NCBI GenBank assembly: GCA_937125225.1 | Contig: CAKZLE010000020.1 | Location: 186,001-250,000 of the forward strand | Length of the DNA: 64,000 bases | Source: an uncultured Spirochaetia bacterium | GTDB taxonomy: Bacteria > Spirochaetota > Spirochaetia > CAKZLE01 | Direction: 5' to 3' | Shown: piece by piece, positions 25,939 through 34,298 of the stretch | Layout of the letters: each line of letters starts with the position of its first letter | How positions within the stretch are numbered: the first letter of the stretch is position 1 | Position numbers and translations under genes: made by a program | Notes under the pieces: generated by a model | The model's database searches: none | Told to the model about the DNA's origin: nothing | Seen by the model: the letters and a program-made list of their open reading frames with translations, nothing else

Positions 25939-27654
25939 ATGTTACAAAGATTTATTACCTACTATAGACCTCATATCAGGTTGTTCATTCTTGATATGAG
26001 TGTAGCAGTAATCGCCTCTCTGCTTGCAGTCCTGCTGCCTGCATTGACGCGAGACCTGCTAAAGACCTATATACCAGAGCAGAACATGCAGAGGATCCTC
26101 ATGGTCCTTGCATGGATGCTCCTCATCTACCTAGTGAAAAGTCTAGCTGCCTATGTTCGGATCAAATGGGGTCATATTCTTGGTGTCCGTATGGAAGCGG
26201 ATATGAGAAATGATCTCTTCTCTCATCTGCAGAAACTCTCTTTCACCTATTATGACAATGTGAAGACTGGTCACCTCATGTCTCGTGTGACAAATGATCT
26301 GAACCTCATAGCAGAGGTTGCTCACCATGCACCGGAGGATCTGATCATTTCGGTCATCGTCATCATCTGTGCCTATGCCTTCATGTTCTCCTTTAACGTA
26401 GCATTATCGGTAGTATCACTCATTCCTATCCCTCTGATGATCATCTGGGGGCTTACCTATGGCAAGAGGATGAAGAGGGGATTTAGAAATGTACGTGAGA
26501 AGATCGCAGATATCAATGCGGTCGTTGAGAACTCAGTACAGGGTATCAGAGAGGTAAAATCCTTTAGTAATGAGACTATCGAGCAGGAGAAGTTCTCAAA
26601 GAGTAATAACTCCTTTCAATTGGCAAAGGAGAAGATCTATACTGTCATGGCACGATTCCATTCAGGAATGATGCTACTTCGTGAACTCTACTACTTTGTT
26701 GTCATTGCTGGTGGGGTACTATTGATCTCGGAGGGCTCAGTAGAGGTCTATGATCTGGTTACCTTCATCCTTTATGTCGGTATCGTCCTGCCTCCTATAG
26801 ATAGACTCATCAACTTTACAGAACAGTATCAACAGGGGACAGCGGCCTTTGAGCGTTTTATCTCTGTTATGGATACTGAACCTGATATTAAAGATCATGT
26901 TGACGCTCGTGATATCTCAGTGGATGAGGGAATCGTGACATTCGAAGATGTGACCTTTTCCTATGAATCGTCCCCGTCTCCTGTTCTGGAAGATGTAAGC
27001 TTCTTGATTCCGGGAGGGAAACAATTTGCGGTCGTTGGAGAGTCTGGCGCCGGTAAGACGACCCTTGCCTCACTGATCCCAAGATTCTATGAACCACAGA
27101 AGGGTACCATCAAGATCGATGGACAAGATATAGCAATGGTGACCCAGAAGAGCCTTAGAGAAGAGGTAGGGGTAGTCCAACAGGATGTCTTCCTCTTTGA
27201 TTCAACAATCAGAGAGAACCTACTCTATGGAAGACCTGAGGCTAGTGAAGATGAGATGATCGTTGCAGCACATGCAGCAAACATTCTGGATTTCATCAAT
27301 GGTCTCCCAGAGGGGTTTGATACTCTCGTCGGAGAGCGCGGAGTCAAACTCTCCGGTGGCCAGAAACAGCGGATTTCCATTGCAAGGGTCTTTCTTAAAG
27401 ATCCTAAGATCATCATCTTTGATGAGGCGACCTCCTCACTAGATGCTTCTTCAGAGTCGGTGATTCAGGAGGCCTTTGAAAGGCTTGCTGTAGGAAGGAC
27501 ATCTATCGTCATTGCCCACCGGCTCAGTACGATAAAGAATGCTGACATCATTATAGTACTCTCTGAAGGTAAGATCGCTGAGAAAGGGACACATATTCAG
27601 TTATTGTCAGAAAAAGGAATTTATGCCAAACTATATGAAAAGAACTTCATATAG
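25939..27654 (+). CDS. ABC exporter, fused permease and ATPase (MsbA/LmrA type)
   Basis: 571 residues. Six transmembrane segments in residues 1-310, coupling region YYDNVKTGHLMSRVTNDL, then the ATPase: GESGAGKTTLASL (Walker A, about 368-380), Q-loop VGVVQQDVFLF, signature KLSGGQKQR, Walker B IIFDEATSSLDAS, H-loop IVIAHRLS. A half-transporter that dimerises to export lipids, peptides or drugs; the substrate is unknown. Its ATG immediately follows the helicase stop without a ribosome site, so translation is likely coupled. plsC follows after 13 nt, making lipid export plausible but unproven. Confidence 0.9.
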   Translation: MLQRFITYYRPHIRLFILDMSVAVIASLLAVLLPALTRDLLKTYIPEQNMQRILMVLAWMLLIYLVKSLAAYVRIKWGHILGVRMEADMRNDLFSHLQKLSFTYYDNVKTGHLMSRVTNDLNLIAEVAHHAPEDLIISVIVIICAYAFMFSFNVALSVVSLIPIPLMIIWGLTYGKRMKRGFRNVREKIADINAVVENSVQGIREVKSFSNETIEQEKFSKSNNSFQLAKEKIYTVMARFHSGMMLLRELYYFVVIAGGVLLISEGSVEVYDLVTFILYVGIVLPPIDRLINFTEQYQQGTAAFERFISVMDTEPDIKDHVDARDISVDEGIVTFEDVTFSYESSPSPVLEDVSFLIPGGKQFAVVGESGAGKTTLASLIPRFYEPQKGTIKIDGQDIAMVTQKSLREEVGVVQQDVFLFDSTIRENLLYGRPEASEDEMIVAAHAANILDFINGLPEGFDTLVGERGVKLSGGQKQRISIARVFLKDPKIIIFDEATSSLDASSESVIQEAFERLAVGRTSIVIAHRLSTIKNADIIIVLSEGKIAEKGTHIQLLSEKGIYAKLYEKNFI

Positions 27655-27667
27655 GAGATAACCTACC

Positions 27668-28390
27668 ATGAAAGCGATACAGTTGTTTGTAGCGTTCATC
27701 TATATAATCCTTCATTTCATCGTCTCGATCATTATCGGTGTAATACCTGCAAAGTTCCTGGAGCTGATCGGGTTGGAGAAAAGGGCTGAGAACTGGCTTA
27801 AACTCAATGGAAAGTTTCTTTCAAAAGGTATCATTTTCTCTCTTGGAGGAAGGGTCGTCGTTGAGGGTGTTGAGAACATCCCCCTCGATGATAGAAGAAT
27901 CTGTTTCGTCTCTAATCACAGATCATTTGTTGATATCCCTTTGATCGTCACTTATATCCCGGTATTACTCGGCTTCGTAGCGAAGATCGAGTTGAAGAGG
28001 GTACCGTTTCTTAGAGGCTGGATGAAGGCGTTGGGTTGTGTCTATATCGACCGAACAAGTGCACGCTCCTCTGTAAAGGCAATCTTCGATGGAGTGAAAG
28101 TGATCAAAGGCGGGCATCCCCTCGTGATCTTCCCGGAAGGTACTAGAAGTAAGTCTGAAGAGATAGGGGATCTCAAGGCAGGTTCTCTCAAACTGGCTAC
28201 ACGAGCGAAGGCTATCATCATCCCGATCACCATATATAACTCTCATACCCTTCTTGAGAAGAGGACTGGTAGTTCTCTGATCAATACGATCCGATTGAAG
28301 ATACATGAACCCGTCGCAACTGCAGAAATGAGTGATCAGGAGCTCAAAGAGCTACCCTCAAAGGTCTTTGCTACTATTAGAGAGCAATGA
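27668..28390 (+). CDS. 1-acyl-sn-glycerol-3-phosphate acyltransferase family (PlsC)
   Basis: 240 residues. An N-terminal membrane segment (about 5-30) is followed by catalytic motif CFVSNHRSFVDIPLI (NHx4D), KIELKRVPFLRGW (second block), VIFPEGTRSKSEEIG (FPEGTRS) and IIIPITIYNS (fourth block). It acylates lysophosphatidic acid in the inner membrane. AGGAGATAACC precedes the ATG. Co-transcribed with the ABC exporter. An acyltransferase acting on another lysophospholipid is the alternative. Confidence 0.88.
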   Translation: MKAIQLFVAFIYIILHFIVSIIIGVIPAKFLELIGLEKRAENWLKLNGKFLSKGIIFSLGGRVVVEGVENIPLDDRRICFVSNHRSFVDIPLIVTYIPVLLGFVAKIELKRVPFLRGWMKALGCVYIDRTSARSSVKAIFDGVKVIKGGHPLVIFPEGTRSKSEEIGDLKAGSLKLATRAKAIIIPITIYNSHTLLEKRTGSSLINTIRLKIHEPVATAEMSDQELKELPSKVFATIREQ

Positions 28391-28392
28391 GG

Positions 28393-29151
28393 TCATACAT
28401 ATCTGATCAGCATCGCTATGCCTGCATAATAGATTGATGCCAATATGATATAGCGATAGACCTTCTCTGGAATGACTTTGACCAAGAGCGTCGCGGTGAT
28501 AATTCCCAGTATGATCGTTGGAATGAGGGATGCAGTTATCAAAAGTGTCTGCGGAGTAAGAACCTGCCAGAAAAAGATATAGATAATCAGTTTTATCCCA
28601 TTGATACTGAGATACATGCGGGCATTAGTGCCAAGAAAGGTGTTCTTATCTTTGATATGCATGAGATAATAGGTATTGGTGACCCCTCCGGCCATATTCC
28701 CGATGATCGATCCGAATCCAGCAATGATCCCTAAGATGATCCTAATACTAAACTGATGCGTCGGATGTATGTTAAAGGGTCGGTACTCCAGTCTAGTGAG
28801 GAGTATTCCCATGGACAGGACGATGATCGAGATTGAGATACCGAAGATCTGCTCTGACATACCTGAACCTACCGTGGCACCAATGATAAGACCTATAATG
28901 ACCCAGGGGATAAACCTTCTCAAGGTTTTTACGGCACAATCCTTCTGATAGTGAACAGTAGGGAATATCTCTCCTATAAACATCACAGGTGCTAAGACTG
29001 CGAGCATAGTTCGAGAATCCAATACTGATGTGATAAGGAATATCCCGATACCCACTAGTGGTTTTAAACCACCCTTGTCTAATCCTATGATAAATCCTGT
29101 GATGAGGAAGATTACCCAATGTTCTTGTATGATCTCCGGCAGCATAGTCAC
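28393..29151 (-). CDS. TauE/SafE-family permease
   Basis: 252 residues, almost entirely hydrophobic, with about eight membrane segments. The repeats typical of the family are visible: FIIGLDKGGLKPLVGIGIF near the start and IIAGFGSIIGNMAGGVTNTYYL in the middle (G-x-x-G-x-G/N pattern). The family exports or imports sulfite, sulfoacetate and other organosulfur or carboxylate anions; the substrate cannot be read from the sequence. GGAG precedes the ATG. Convergent with plsC, 2 nt apart. Confidence 0.82.
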   Translation of the reverse strand: MTMLPEIIQEHWVIFLITGFIIGLDKGGLKPLVGIGIFLITSVLDSRTMLAVLAPVMFIGEIFPTVHYQKDCAVKTLRRFIPWVIIGLIIGATVGSGMSEQIFGISISIIVLSMGILLTRLEYRPFNIHPTHQFSIRIILGIIAGFGSIIGNMAGGVTNTYYLMHIKDKNTFLGTNARMYLSINGIKLIIYIFFWQVLTPQTLLITASLIPTIILGIITATLLVKVIPEKVYRYIILASIYYAGIAMLIRYV

Positions 29152-29575
29152 TCCTGTGAACTTCGATGTGATGTGGTCACAGCATAGAGACTAATCAACT
29201 CTCTGTCCATGACTGAAGAATGATAGGGGAACTCTTGAGATAGTACCTTCATCAATCCTTTATGCGGAAAGTCCCTGATAGGTAAAGGGCGAGGTAGTAG
29301 AAATAAATATTGATATGATATATCTTGTTAACGGATGTGGATCTATAACCTTCTATCAGGAGCGATCAAACAATCTGGTATGTCATGTTAATGATCATAC
29401 CTCAGGGATCTTCAGGACCCTTGAGTTTGAAGCTGGGACGAAACCAATCTGATGGGGTATGGAATCACACCCGGTCATAACGAGTTGGAGGCGACGACTA
29501 GAATCTTCGCCTTATCATGATTTACTGAGATCAAAAAGATGAGTGAACTCTCTTTTTGATTACAAGGAGAAAAGA
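29152..29575. other. Gene-free 424-bp region with several possible RNA hairpins upstream of transketolase
   Basis: No coding sequence is convincing. On the plus strand, CCTGATAG (29274-29281) can pair with CTATCAGG (29353-29360). CTCAGGG (29401-29407) can pair with CCCTTGAG, GGGT (29455-29458) with ACCC (29469-29472), and AGGCGA (29489-29494) with TCGCCT (29507-29512). Together they could form a structured leader for the transketolase operon or a separate RNA. I could not match it to the thiamine, cobalamin, FMN, SAM, c-di-GMP, tmRNA, SRP or RNase P consensus. Confidence 0.35.
29530..29560 (+). promoter_or_regulatory. Hairpin immediately before the transketolase ribosome site
   Basis: ATCAAAAAGA (29530-29539) is the exact complement of TCTTTTTGAT (29551-29560), with GAG-TGAA-CTC capping the loop. 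The 3' arm is T-rich. It ends 3 nt before AAGGAGA and could act as an attenuator or stabilise the 5' end. Confidence 0.45.
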
Positions 29576-30403
29576 ATGGAAGCAGAAAAGAGAACCTTCC
29601 TTGAGCAGAAAGCGAAAGAGATTCGTGTGCTCACCATCGACGAGGTAGGATACCTCGGAGTTGGTCACATTGGTGGAGCGATGTCTGTTGTAGATATCCT
29701 TACCGTGCTGTATTACAGCAAGATGAATGTGGATCCTAAGAATCCTAAGATGGAGACTAGAGATAAACTAGTCGTATCAAAGGGCCACTCAGGTCCTGCA
29801 TTGTATGCTGTCTTGGCAGACAAGGGCTTCTTCCCTAAAGAGTGGCTTCATACCTTGAACCATGGTGGAACCAATCTACCTAGTCACTGTGATATGAACA
29901 GAACTCCAGGAATCGATTTTACCACCGGTTCATTAGGACAGGGTTCTTCAGCTGCAATGGGTATTGCCCTAGCAGATAAGATGAAGGGTAACGATGTGAA
30001 TACCTACCTGATCATCGGAGATGGTGAGAGTCAGGAAGGTCAGATCTGGGAAGCAGCGATGTTCGGAGCCCATTACAAATTGGGTAACCTCATAGCCTTC
30101 ACAGACTATAATAAGATGCAGATCGATGGTGAGACAGCAGATGTCATGGGCATTGATGATATCACCACTAAATGGAATGGGTTCGGATGGCATGTACAGC
30201 GAATCGATGGCCATAATGTGGTTGAGATCGAGAGAGCGATCACCAATGCACAGCAGGTGACAGAAAGACCTTCGATGATCGTATGTGATACCATCAAGGG
30301 AAAGGGATTCGCACCTGGTGAAGGTAAAGTCGGATCTCACAGTATGGCATTCACCTATGAGACAGCGAAAGAAGCTATTGCGCTGTTGCAGGGGGAGAAA
30401 TAG
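29576..30403 (+). CDS. Transketolase, N-terminal subunit
   Basis: 275 residues from the ATG at 29576, with AAGGAGA 5 nt upstream; an in-frame GTG at 29543 lies inside a hairpin and is rejected. The ThDP-binding half of transketolase: GHIGGAMSVVDILTVLYY, KGHSGPALYAVL, TGSLGQGSSAAMGIA and the GDGESQEGQIWEA...N motif for Mg-ThDP. It works with the adjacent C-terminal subunit (2 nt downstream) as a split transketolase of the non-oxidative pentose phosphate pathway. Confidence 0.93.
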   Translation: MEAEKRTFLEQKAKEIRVLTIDEVGYLGVGHIGGAMSVVDILTVLYYSKMNVDPKNPKMETRDKLVVSKGHSGPALYAVLADKGFFPKEWLHTLNHGGTNLPSHCDMNRTPGIDFTTGSLGQGSSAAMGIALADKMKGNDVNTYLIIGDGESQEGQIWEAAMFGAHYKLGNLIAFTDYNKMQIDGETADVMGIDDITTKWNGFGWHVQRIDGHNVVEIERAITNAQQVTERPSMIVCDTIKGKGFAPGEGKVGSHSMAFTYETAKEAIALLQGEK

Positions 30404-30405
30404 AT

Positions 30406-31353
30406 ATGAAAAAGTTAGATACCTATGCAGATATGAGGGCAGTCTATGCAGATACTCTCATTGAAATAGCAAAAGATGATGATAAAGTAGTTGTTATGGA
30501 TGCAGACCTTATGGCTGCAAATGGAACAAAAGGCTTCAAGGATGCCTATCCTGATCGAATGATCAATGCAGGAGTGGCAGAGGCTAATATGGTTGGTGTT
30601 GCAGCTGGATTGGCATCACAGGGATTCATCCCCTTTGCATCAACATTCGGATGTTTTGCAGCTAGAAGAGCCTATGATCAGTTCTTCCTGTCAGCTAACT
30701 ACGCTAAACAGAATGTGAAACTTGTCGGATCTGACCCTGGAGTGACTGCACAGTTCAACGGTGGAACTCATATGCCGTTTTGTGACATCACACTCATGAG
30801 AGTCATTCCTAATCTCGTAGTACTTGATCCTTGTGATACAGTCTCCCTTCATAAACTGACTAAAGCAATATATGAATATAAGGGACCTGTCTATATGCGT
30901 CTACATCGTAAGGGTGCAACGACTATCTACAAAGATGATCAGGAGTTCGAGATCGGTAAGGGTGTAGTCATCAAAGATGGAACTGATGTTACTCTCATCG
31001 CTAATGGATTGGTCATGGTAACCGAGGCTATCAAGGCTGAAAAGGCATTAGCAGCTGAAGGAATCAGTGCTGCAGTCATCGATATGCATACCATCAAACC
31101 TCTTGATGAGGCACTTGTTGCTGAATATGCCAAGAAGACCGGTGCTATCGTCACCTGTGAGAATGGCCAGAAGATCGGAGGGCTCGGTGGAGCTGTCAGT
31201 GAATATCTGTCAGAGAATATGCCAACACTCATGAAACGTGTAGCGGTAGATGACGTATTCGGAGAAGTTGGGACTCAGGACTACCTGCAGGAGCGATTCG
31301 GACTAACCTCTGAAAAGATCGTTGAGGCAGCAAAGTCTTTGGTCAAGAAATAA
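30406..31353 (+). CDS. Transketolase, C-terminal subunit
   Basis: 315 residues. VVVMDADLMAANGTKGF, INAGVAEANMVGVAAGLAS (the Glu that activates ThDP), FASTFGCFAARRAYDQ, then a C-terminal domain with VIDMHTIKPLDE and TCENGQKIGGLGGAVSEYL. It completes the split transketolase. Starts 2 nt after the N-terminal subunit. Followed by a strong terminator at 31375-31407. Confidence 0.93.
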   Translation: MKKLDTYADMRAVYADTLIEIAKDDDKVVVMDADLMAANGTKGFKDAYPDRMINAGVAEANMVGVAAGLASQGFIPFASTFGCFAARRAYDQFFLSANYAKQNVKLVGSDPGVTAQFNGGTHMPFCDITLMRVIPNLVVLDPCDTVSLHKLTKAIYEYKGPVYMRLHRKGATTIYKDDQEFEIGKGVVIKDGTDVTLIANGLVMVTEAIKAEKALAAEGISAAVIDMHTIKPLDEALVAEYAKKTGAIVTCENGQKIGGLGGAVSEYLSENMPTLMKRVAVDDVFGEVGTQDYLQERFGLTSEKIVEAAKSLVKK

Positions 31354-31374
31354 GAATCTAATAATAAATAGTAG

Positions 31375-31407
31375 CAAAAGAGCTTCATTATGGAGCTCTT
31401 TTGTTTT
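31375..31407 (+). terminator. Intrinsic terminator of the transketolase operon
   Basis: Perfect 10-bp stem CAAAAGAGCT / AGCTCTTTTG with a 9-nt loop, then a T-rich tail. Confidence 0.85.
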
Positions 31408-31451
31408 CTTCTAGACAAAACGGCTATAACCTATTACTGTTTGAGTTGTAT

Positions 31452-32891
31452 ATGGAACACATAGCAGCAATCAACAACCTGACATTCAAATACCACAGCT
31501 ATACCTCGAAACAGTCAGCAAACATATTCTCTGATACCTCATTTCTTCTGGAGAAGGGGGTTATCCAAATTCTGTATGGAAGGCCTGAGAGCGGTAAGAC
31601 TACACTCTGCAGGCTTCTTGCAGGTCTTATACCTATGTATCAGGGGGGGACTCTATCAGGAGATATCACCCTTGGAGAGATTCAAATCAGAGAGCAGCAT
31701 GCTTTTCAGCTGTTATCAAAGATTGGAATCGTCTTTCAGGATCCAGAAGAACAGCTATTCATGCCAGTCTGTGAAGATGAGATCCTCTTTCCCCTAGAGC
31801 ATCTTGAACTCTCTCACGAGGAGATTGGATCCCGATTGGAGCAGGTCATAGATTTCTATGATCTTCAACAGTATCGAACAAGTAATCCTGCAAACTTATC
31901 GGGTGGCGAGAAGAAACGTCTACTCATGGCAGTCCTCGATGCTGTCGATCCCGAACTCTGGGTGCTTGATGAGACCTTTGAAGAGTTAGATATCAATTGG
32001 AGAGAGAAGATTCTGAGATCCCTGAAAGAGAGGGGGAAGAGTGTACTCATCCTTGCCTCCAAAGATATTGATCTCTATGAAACCTATGGTGATCGATTTG
32101 GCGTGATCATTAAGCGAGACTCAGGGAATCATATCGAATTCTCGGGTAGAGAGCATGCGATTGAGGTTTTAGGTGATACCCTTCCGTCAATCGAATTGTC
32201 AGAAGTCCTCTATGCTCATGAGAGGGCCCTATGTAATATGACTGGATTACAGTTCACCTATAAACATTCCAATCATGACTTTCTTATCTCAATAGATGCA
32301 CTGACCCTCTATGATCAAGAGGTCTTAGCCCTCTATGGTCCCAATGGATCGGGCAAGAGTACTCTCTGTAAGATACTCTGTGGATTGATCAGTCCCAATG
32401 AGGGAAAGATATCTATCCGTGATGGGGAGAAGATGAGGGTGGCTTCTGAGAATGACCTTCTGAGACATACAGGATATCTATTTCAGAATCCTGATTTCCA
32501 GATCTTTCTCCCTACAATCGGTGATGAACTCAAGCTTGGTCTCACCCGAATGGGGATCCAAAGTTCAGAGGCAGATCAGAGGATTCGAGAGGCAACAGAC
32601 CTGTTTGACCTCGGGGATGTGGAGCAGCCACCGGCTATCATGAGTTATGGAAAGAGAAAACGACTACAAGCAGCAGTATATTATCTACTAGAGCGAAAGG
32701 TCTGTATCCTCGATGAGACTGACTCTGGTATCTCACTTGATGATTATGCCAAAATATTGGAACTGCTTAAAGGCCGGGTCGATGCCGTGATCCTCATCAC
32801 TCATGATATGAGATTGGCAGAGGCTTGTTCGCATAGGATCATTGAGATGAAAGATGGTGAGATACAAAAGGAGCGTAGACTATGCAGATGA
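31452..32891 (+). CDS. ECF transporter ATPase, two fused ABC domains (EcfA1-EcfA2)
   Basis: 479 residues from the ATG at 31452. First ABC: LYGRPESGKTTLCRLLAG (Walker A, RPESGK), IGIVFQDPEEQLFMPV (Q-loop), NLSGGEKKR, WVLDETFEELD. Second ABC: ALYGPNGSGKSTLCKILCG, GYLFQNPDFQIFLP, AIMSYGKRKRLQAA (degenerate signature), VCILDETDSGIS. The FQDPE/FQNPD Q-loops are typical of ECF ATPases, normally two proteins but here one. It powers vitamin uptake with the T component that overlaps it by 10 nt and the S component after that. Confidence 0.9.
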   Translation: MEHIAAINNLTFKYHSYTSKQSANIFSDTSFLLEKGVIQILYGRPESGKTTLCRLLAGLIPMYQGGTLSGDITLGEIQIREQHAFQLLSKIGIVFQDPEEQLFMPVCEDEILFPLEHLELSHEEIGSRLEQVIDFYDLQQYRTSNPANLSGGEKKRLLMAVLDAVDPELWVLDETFEELDINWREKILRSLKERGKSVLILASKDIDLYETYGDRFGVIIKRDSGNHIEFSGREHAIEVLGDTLPSIELSEVLYAHERALCNMTGLQFTYKHSNHDFLISIDALTLYDQEVLALYGPNGSGKSTLCKILCGLISPNEGKISIRDGEKMRVASENDLLRHTGYLFQNPDFQIFLPTIGDELKLGLTRMGIQSSEADQRIREATDLFDLGDVEQPPAIMSYGKRKRLQAAVYYLLERKVCILDETDSGISLDDYAKILELLKGRVDAVILITHDMRLAEACSHRIIEMKDGEIQKERRLCR

Positions 32892-33619
32892 CGCTCTTCC
32901 AGCAGGGGAATAGTATCTTCCATAGATTCGATCCAAGGGCGAAGATCCTCCTTCTTCTCTTCTTCCTAGTATATATATTCCTTCCGTTCGGTCTCATCGT
33001 TCATGGGACAGTTCTTCTTCTTCTGATCATCGCTTCAGCTGTATCGACAGATTGGAGAGATATGTTTTCTCCTATTATCGCTATCTGGCCGATACTCATC
33101 CTTATCGCACTACTTACCCCTCCATTTTACAGGGAGGACCCGATAGGTATAACTATCGAACTACTTCTCAGATTCACATCGATCAGTTATCTTTTTACCC
33201 TATTCTTCAAGACAACCGAGATGTCCATGATCATTCTGACCCTCAGATGGTTTAGGCTTCCCTATAACGCAGCTCTAGTCATCACTATGGCACTACGGTT
33301 CATTCCCTATCTTGGAGGAGTCTACCACCAGATTCAGGATGCTCATAAATTGAGGATGGGGAGTGCAGAGAAGATAAATCGTTTCTATCAGAAGATACGA
33401 TCATTGATTCCTGTACTGACTTCTGTTATGATATATGCAATTAAGACGATACCTGAGCTATCGATGAGTCTAGAGCATCGCGGGTTTGGAATACCACGCA
33501 AGACCTCACGGTTGAGAGTATATAAATCACTTAAAAATGGGCATAAGCTCTTTACCCACATGGGGATTTCAGTTATTATAGCCGTCATATTCATATTGAC
33601 ACCTAGTATATTTAACTAA
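32882..33619 (+). CDS. ECF transporter transmembrane (T) component
   Basis: 245 residues, CbiQ/EcfT family. RFDPRAKILLLLFFLVYIF is the family start, with about five membrane segments in total. Coupling-helix motifs are ALVITMALRFIPYL and AHKLRMGSAEK, with AIKTIPELSMSLEHRGFGIP containing the second A-R-G-like box. It links the fused ATPase to the substrate-binding S protein. Starts inside the end of the ATPase gene, and an S component follows after 43 nt. Confidence 0.9.
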   Translation: MQMTLFQQGNSIFHRFDPRAKILLLLFFLVYIFLPFGLIVHGTVLLLLIIASAVSTDWRDMFSPIIAIWPILILIALLTPPFYREDPIGITIELLLRFTSISYLFTLFFKTTEMSMIILTLRWFRLPYNAALVITMALRFIPYLGGVYHQIQDAHKLRMGSAEKINRFYQKIRSLIPVLTSVMIYAIKTIPELSMSLEHRGFGIPRKTSRLRVYKSLKNGHKLFTHMGISVIIAVIFILTPSIFN

Positions 33620-33662
33620 CGAAATAGATAGTTGCTCTAGCTGAACGATAAAAGGACACCAT

Positions 33663-34226
33663 ATGGAAGAAAGAACTCCAAATGTTAAACGACAAATTTC
33701 ACCAGCTTTCAAAGTCTCCTCTGTTGCGATCCTCACTGCGATCACAGCAGTCTTTACCCTTGTAGTACGAATCCCCATTGCACCCACCCGAGGATATATC
33801 AATCTTGGTGATGTGGCGATATATTTTACCGCCTTCACACTCGGACCTATCACTGCGATGATTGCAGGAGCGCTTGGTACAGGGTTGGCAGACATCATAG
33901 GGGGGTATCCTCAATGGTCGATCATATCGTTCTTCATTCATGGGATACAGGGCTTTGCCGTTGGTGCGGTCATGCGAGGTGCAATCGGCTTGACTGAACA
34001 ACAAACGAAATTATCTAGGGTACGGATCCTTATCGCAGGTCTGCTGGGGACTTCGATCATGGTTCTGCTCTATTATTTGGCAGGTGCTGCCATGTCAGGC
34101 TTTGGGCCTGCTTTAGCAGAGATACCAGGCAACATCATACAGAATGTTGTAGGTGTGGTTGGCGGGTTGCTGCTGACACGAGCAATCTACAGGGCATATC
34201 CCCCAGTGAGGGATTTTTATTGGTAA
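33663..34226 (+). CDS. ECF transporter S (substrate-capture) component
   Basis: 187 residues with about six hydrophobic segments. FKVSSVAILTAITAVFTLVV holds the family's AxxxA-type motif in helix 1. The block RGYINLGDVAIYFTAFTLGP and GALGTGLADIIGG is typical of the riboflavin/HMP-type S protein group (HmpT-like). The vitamin is not determined. It follows a transketolase operon, a thiamine-diphosphate enzyme, so a thiamine precursor is a reasonable but weak guess. AAAGGA is 7 nt before the ATG. Confidence 0.85.
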   Translation: MEERTPNVKRQISPAFKVSSVAILTAITAVFTLVVRIPIAPTRGYINLGDVAIYFTAFTLGPITAMIAGALGTGLADIIGGYPQWSIISFFIHGIQGFAVGAVMRGAIGLTEQQTKLSRVRILIAGLLGTSIMVLLYYLAGAAMSGFGPALAEIPGNIIQNVVGVVGGLLLTRAIYRAYPPVRDFYW

Positions 34227-34234
34227 GGTACGTT

Positions 34235-34265
34235 AGGGCCGTTCTTGGAAAAGAACGGCCTTTTT
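34235..34265 (+). terminator. Intrinsic terminator of the ECF operon
   Basis: Perfect 10-bp stem GGCCGTTCTT-GGAA-AAGAACGGCC followed by TTTTT. It lies 34 nt before the guaB start, so guaB needs its own promoter or read-through. Confidence 0.9.
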
Positions 34266-34298
34266 ATATGCAAATACAAATCAAGAAAGGACATGGAA

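Noticed and set aside
29262-29284. GGAAAGTCC resembling the RNase P RNA P4 motif GAGGAAAGTCC
   Set aside because: The other universal RNase P blocks (ACAGAAA-type and the 3' complement of P4) are absent in the region.
29152-29575. Thiamine (TPP) riboswitch before transketolase
   Set aside because: No CTGAGA or ACCTGATCTGGATAATGCC-type consensus on either strand.
29543-29575. GTG start extending the transketolase N-subunit
   Set aside because: It lies in the loop of a hairpin and before a good AAGGAGA that serves the ATG at 29576.
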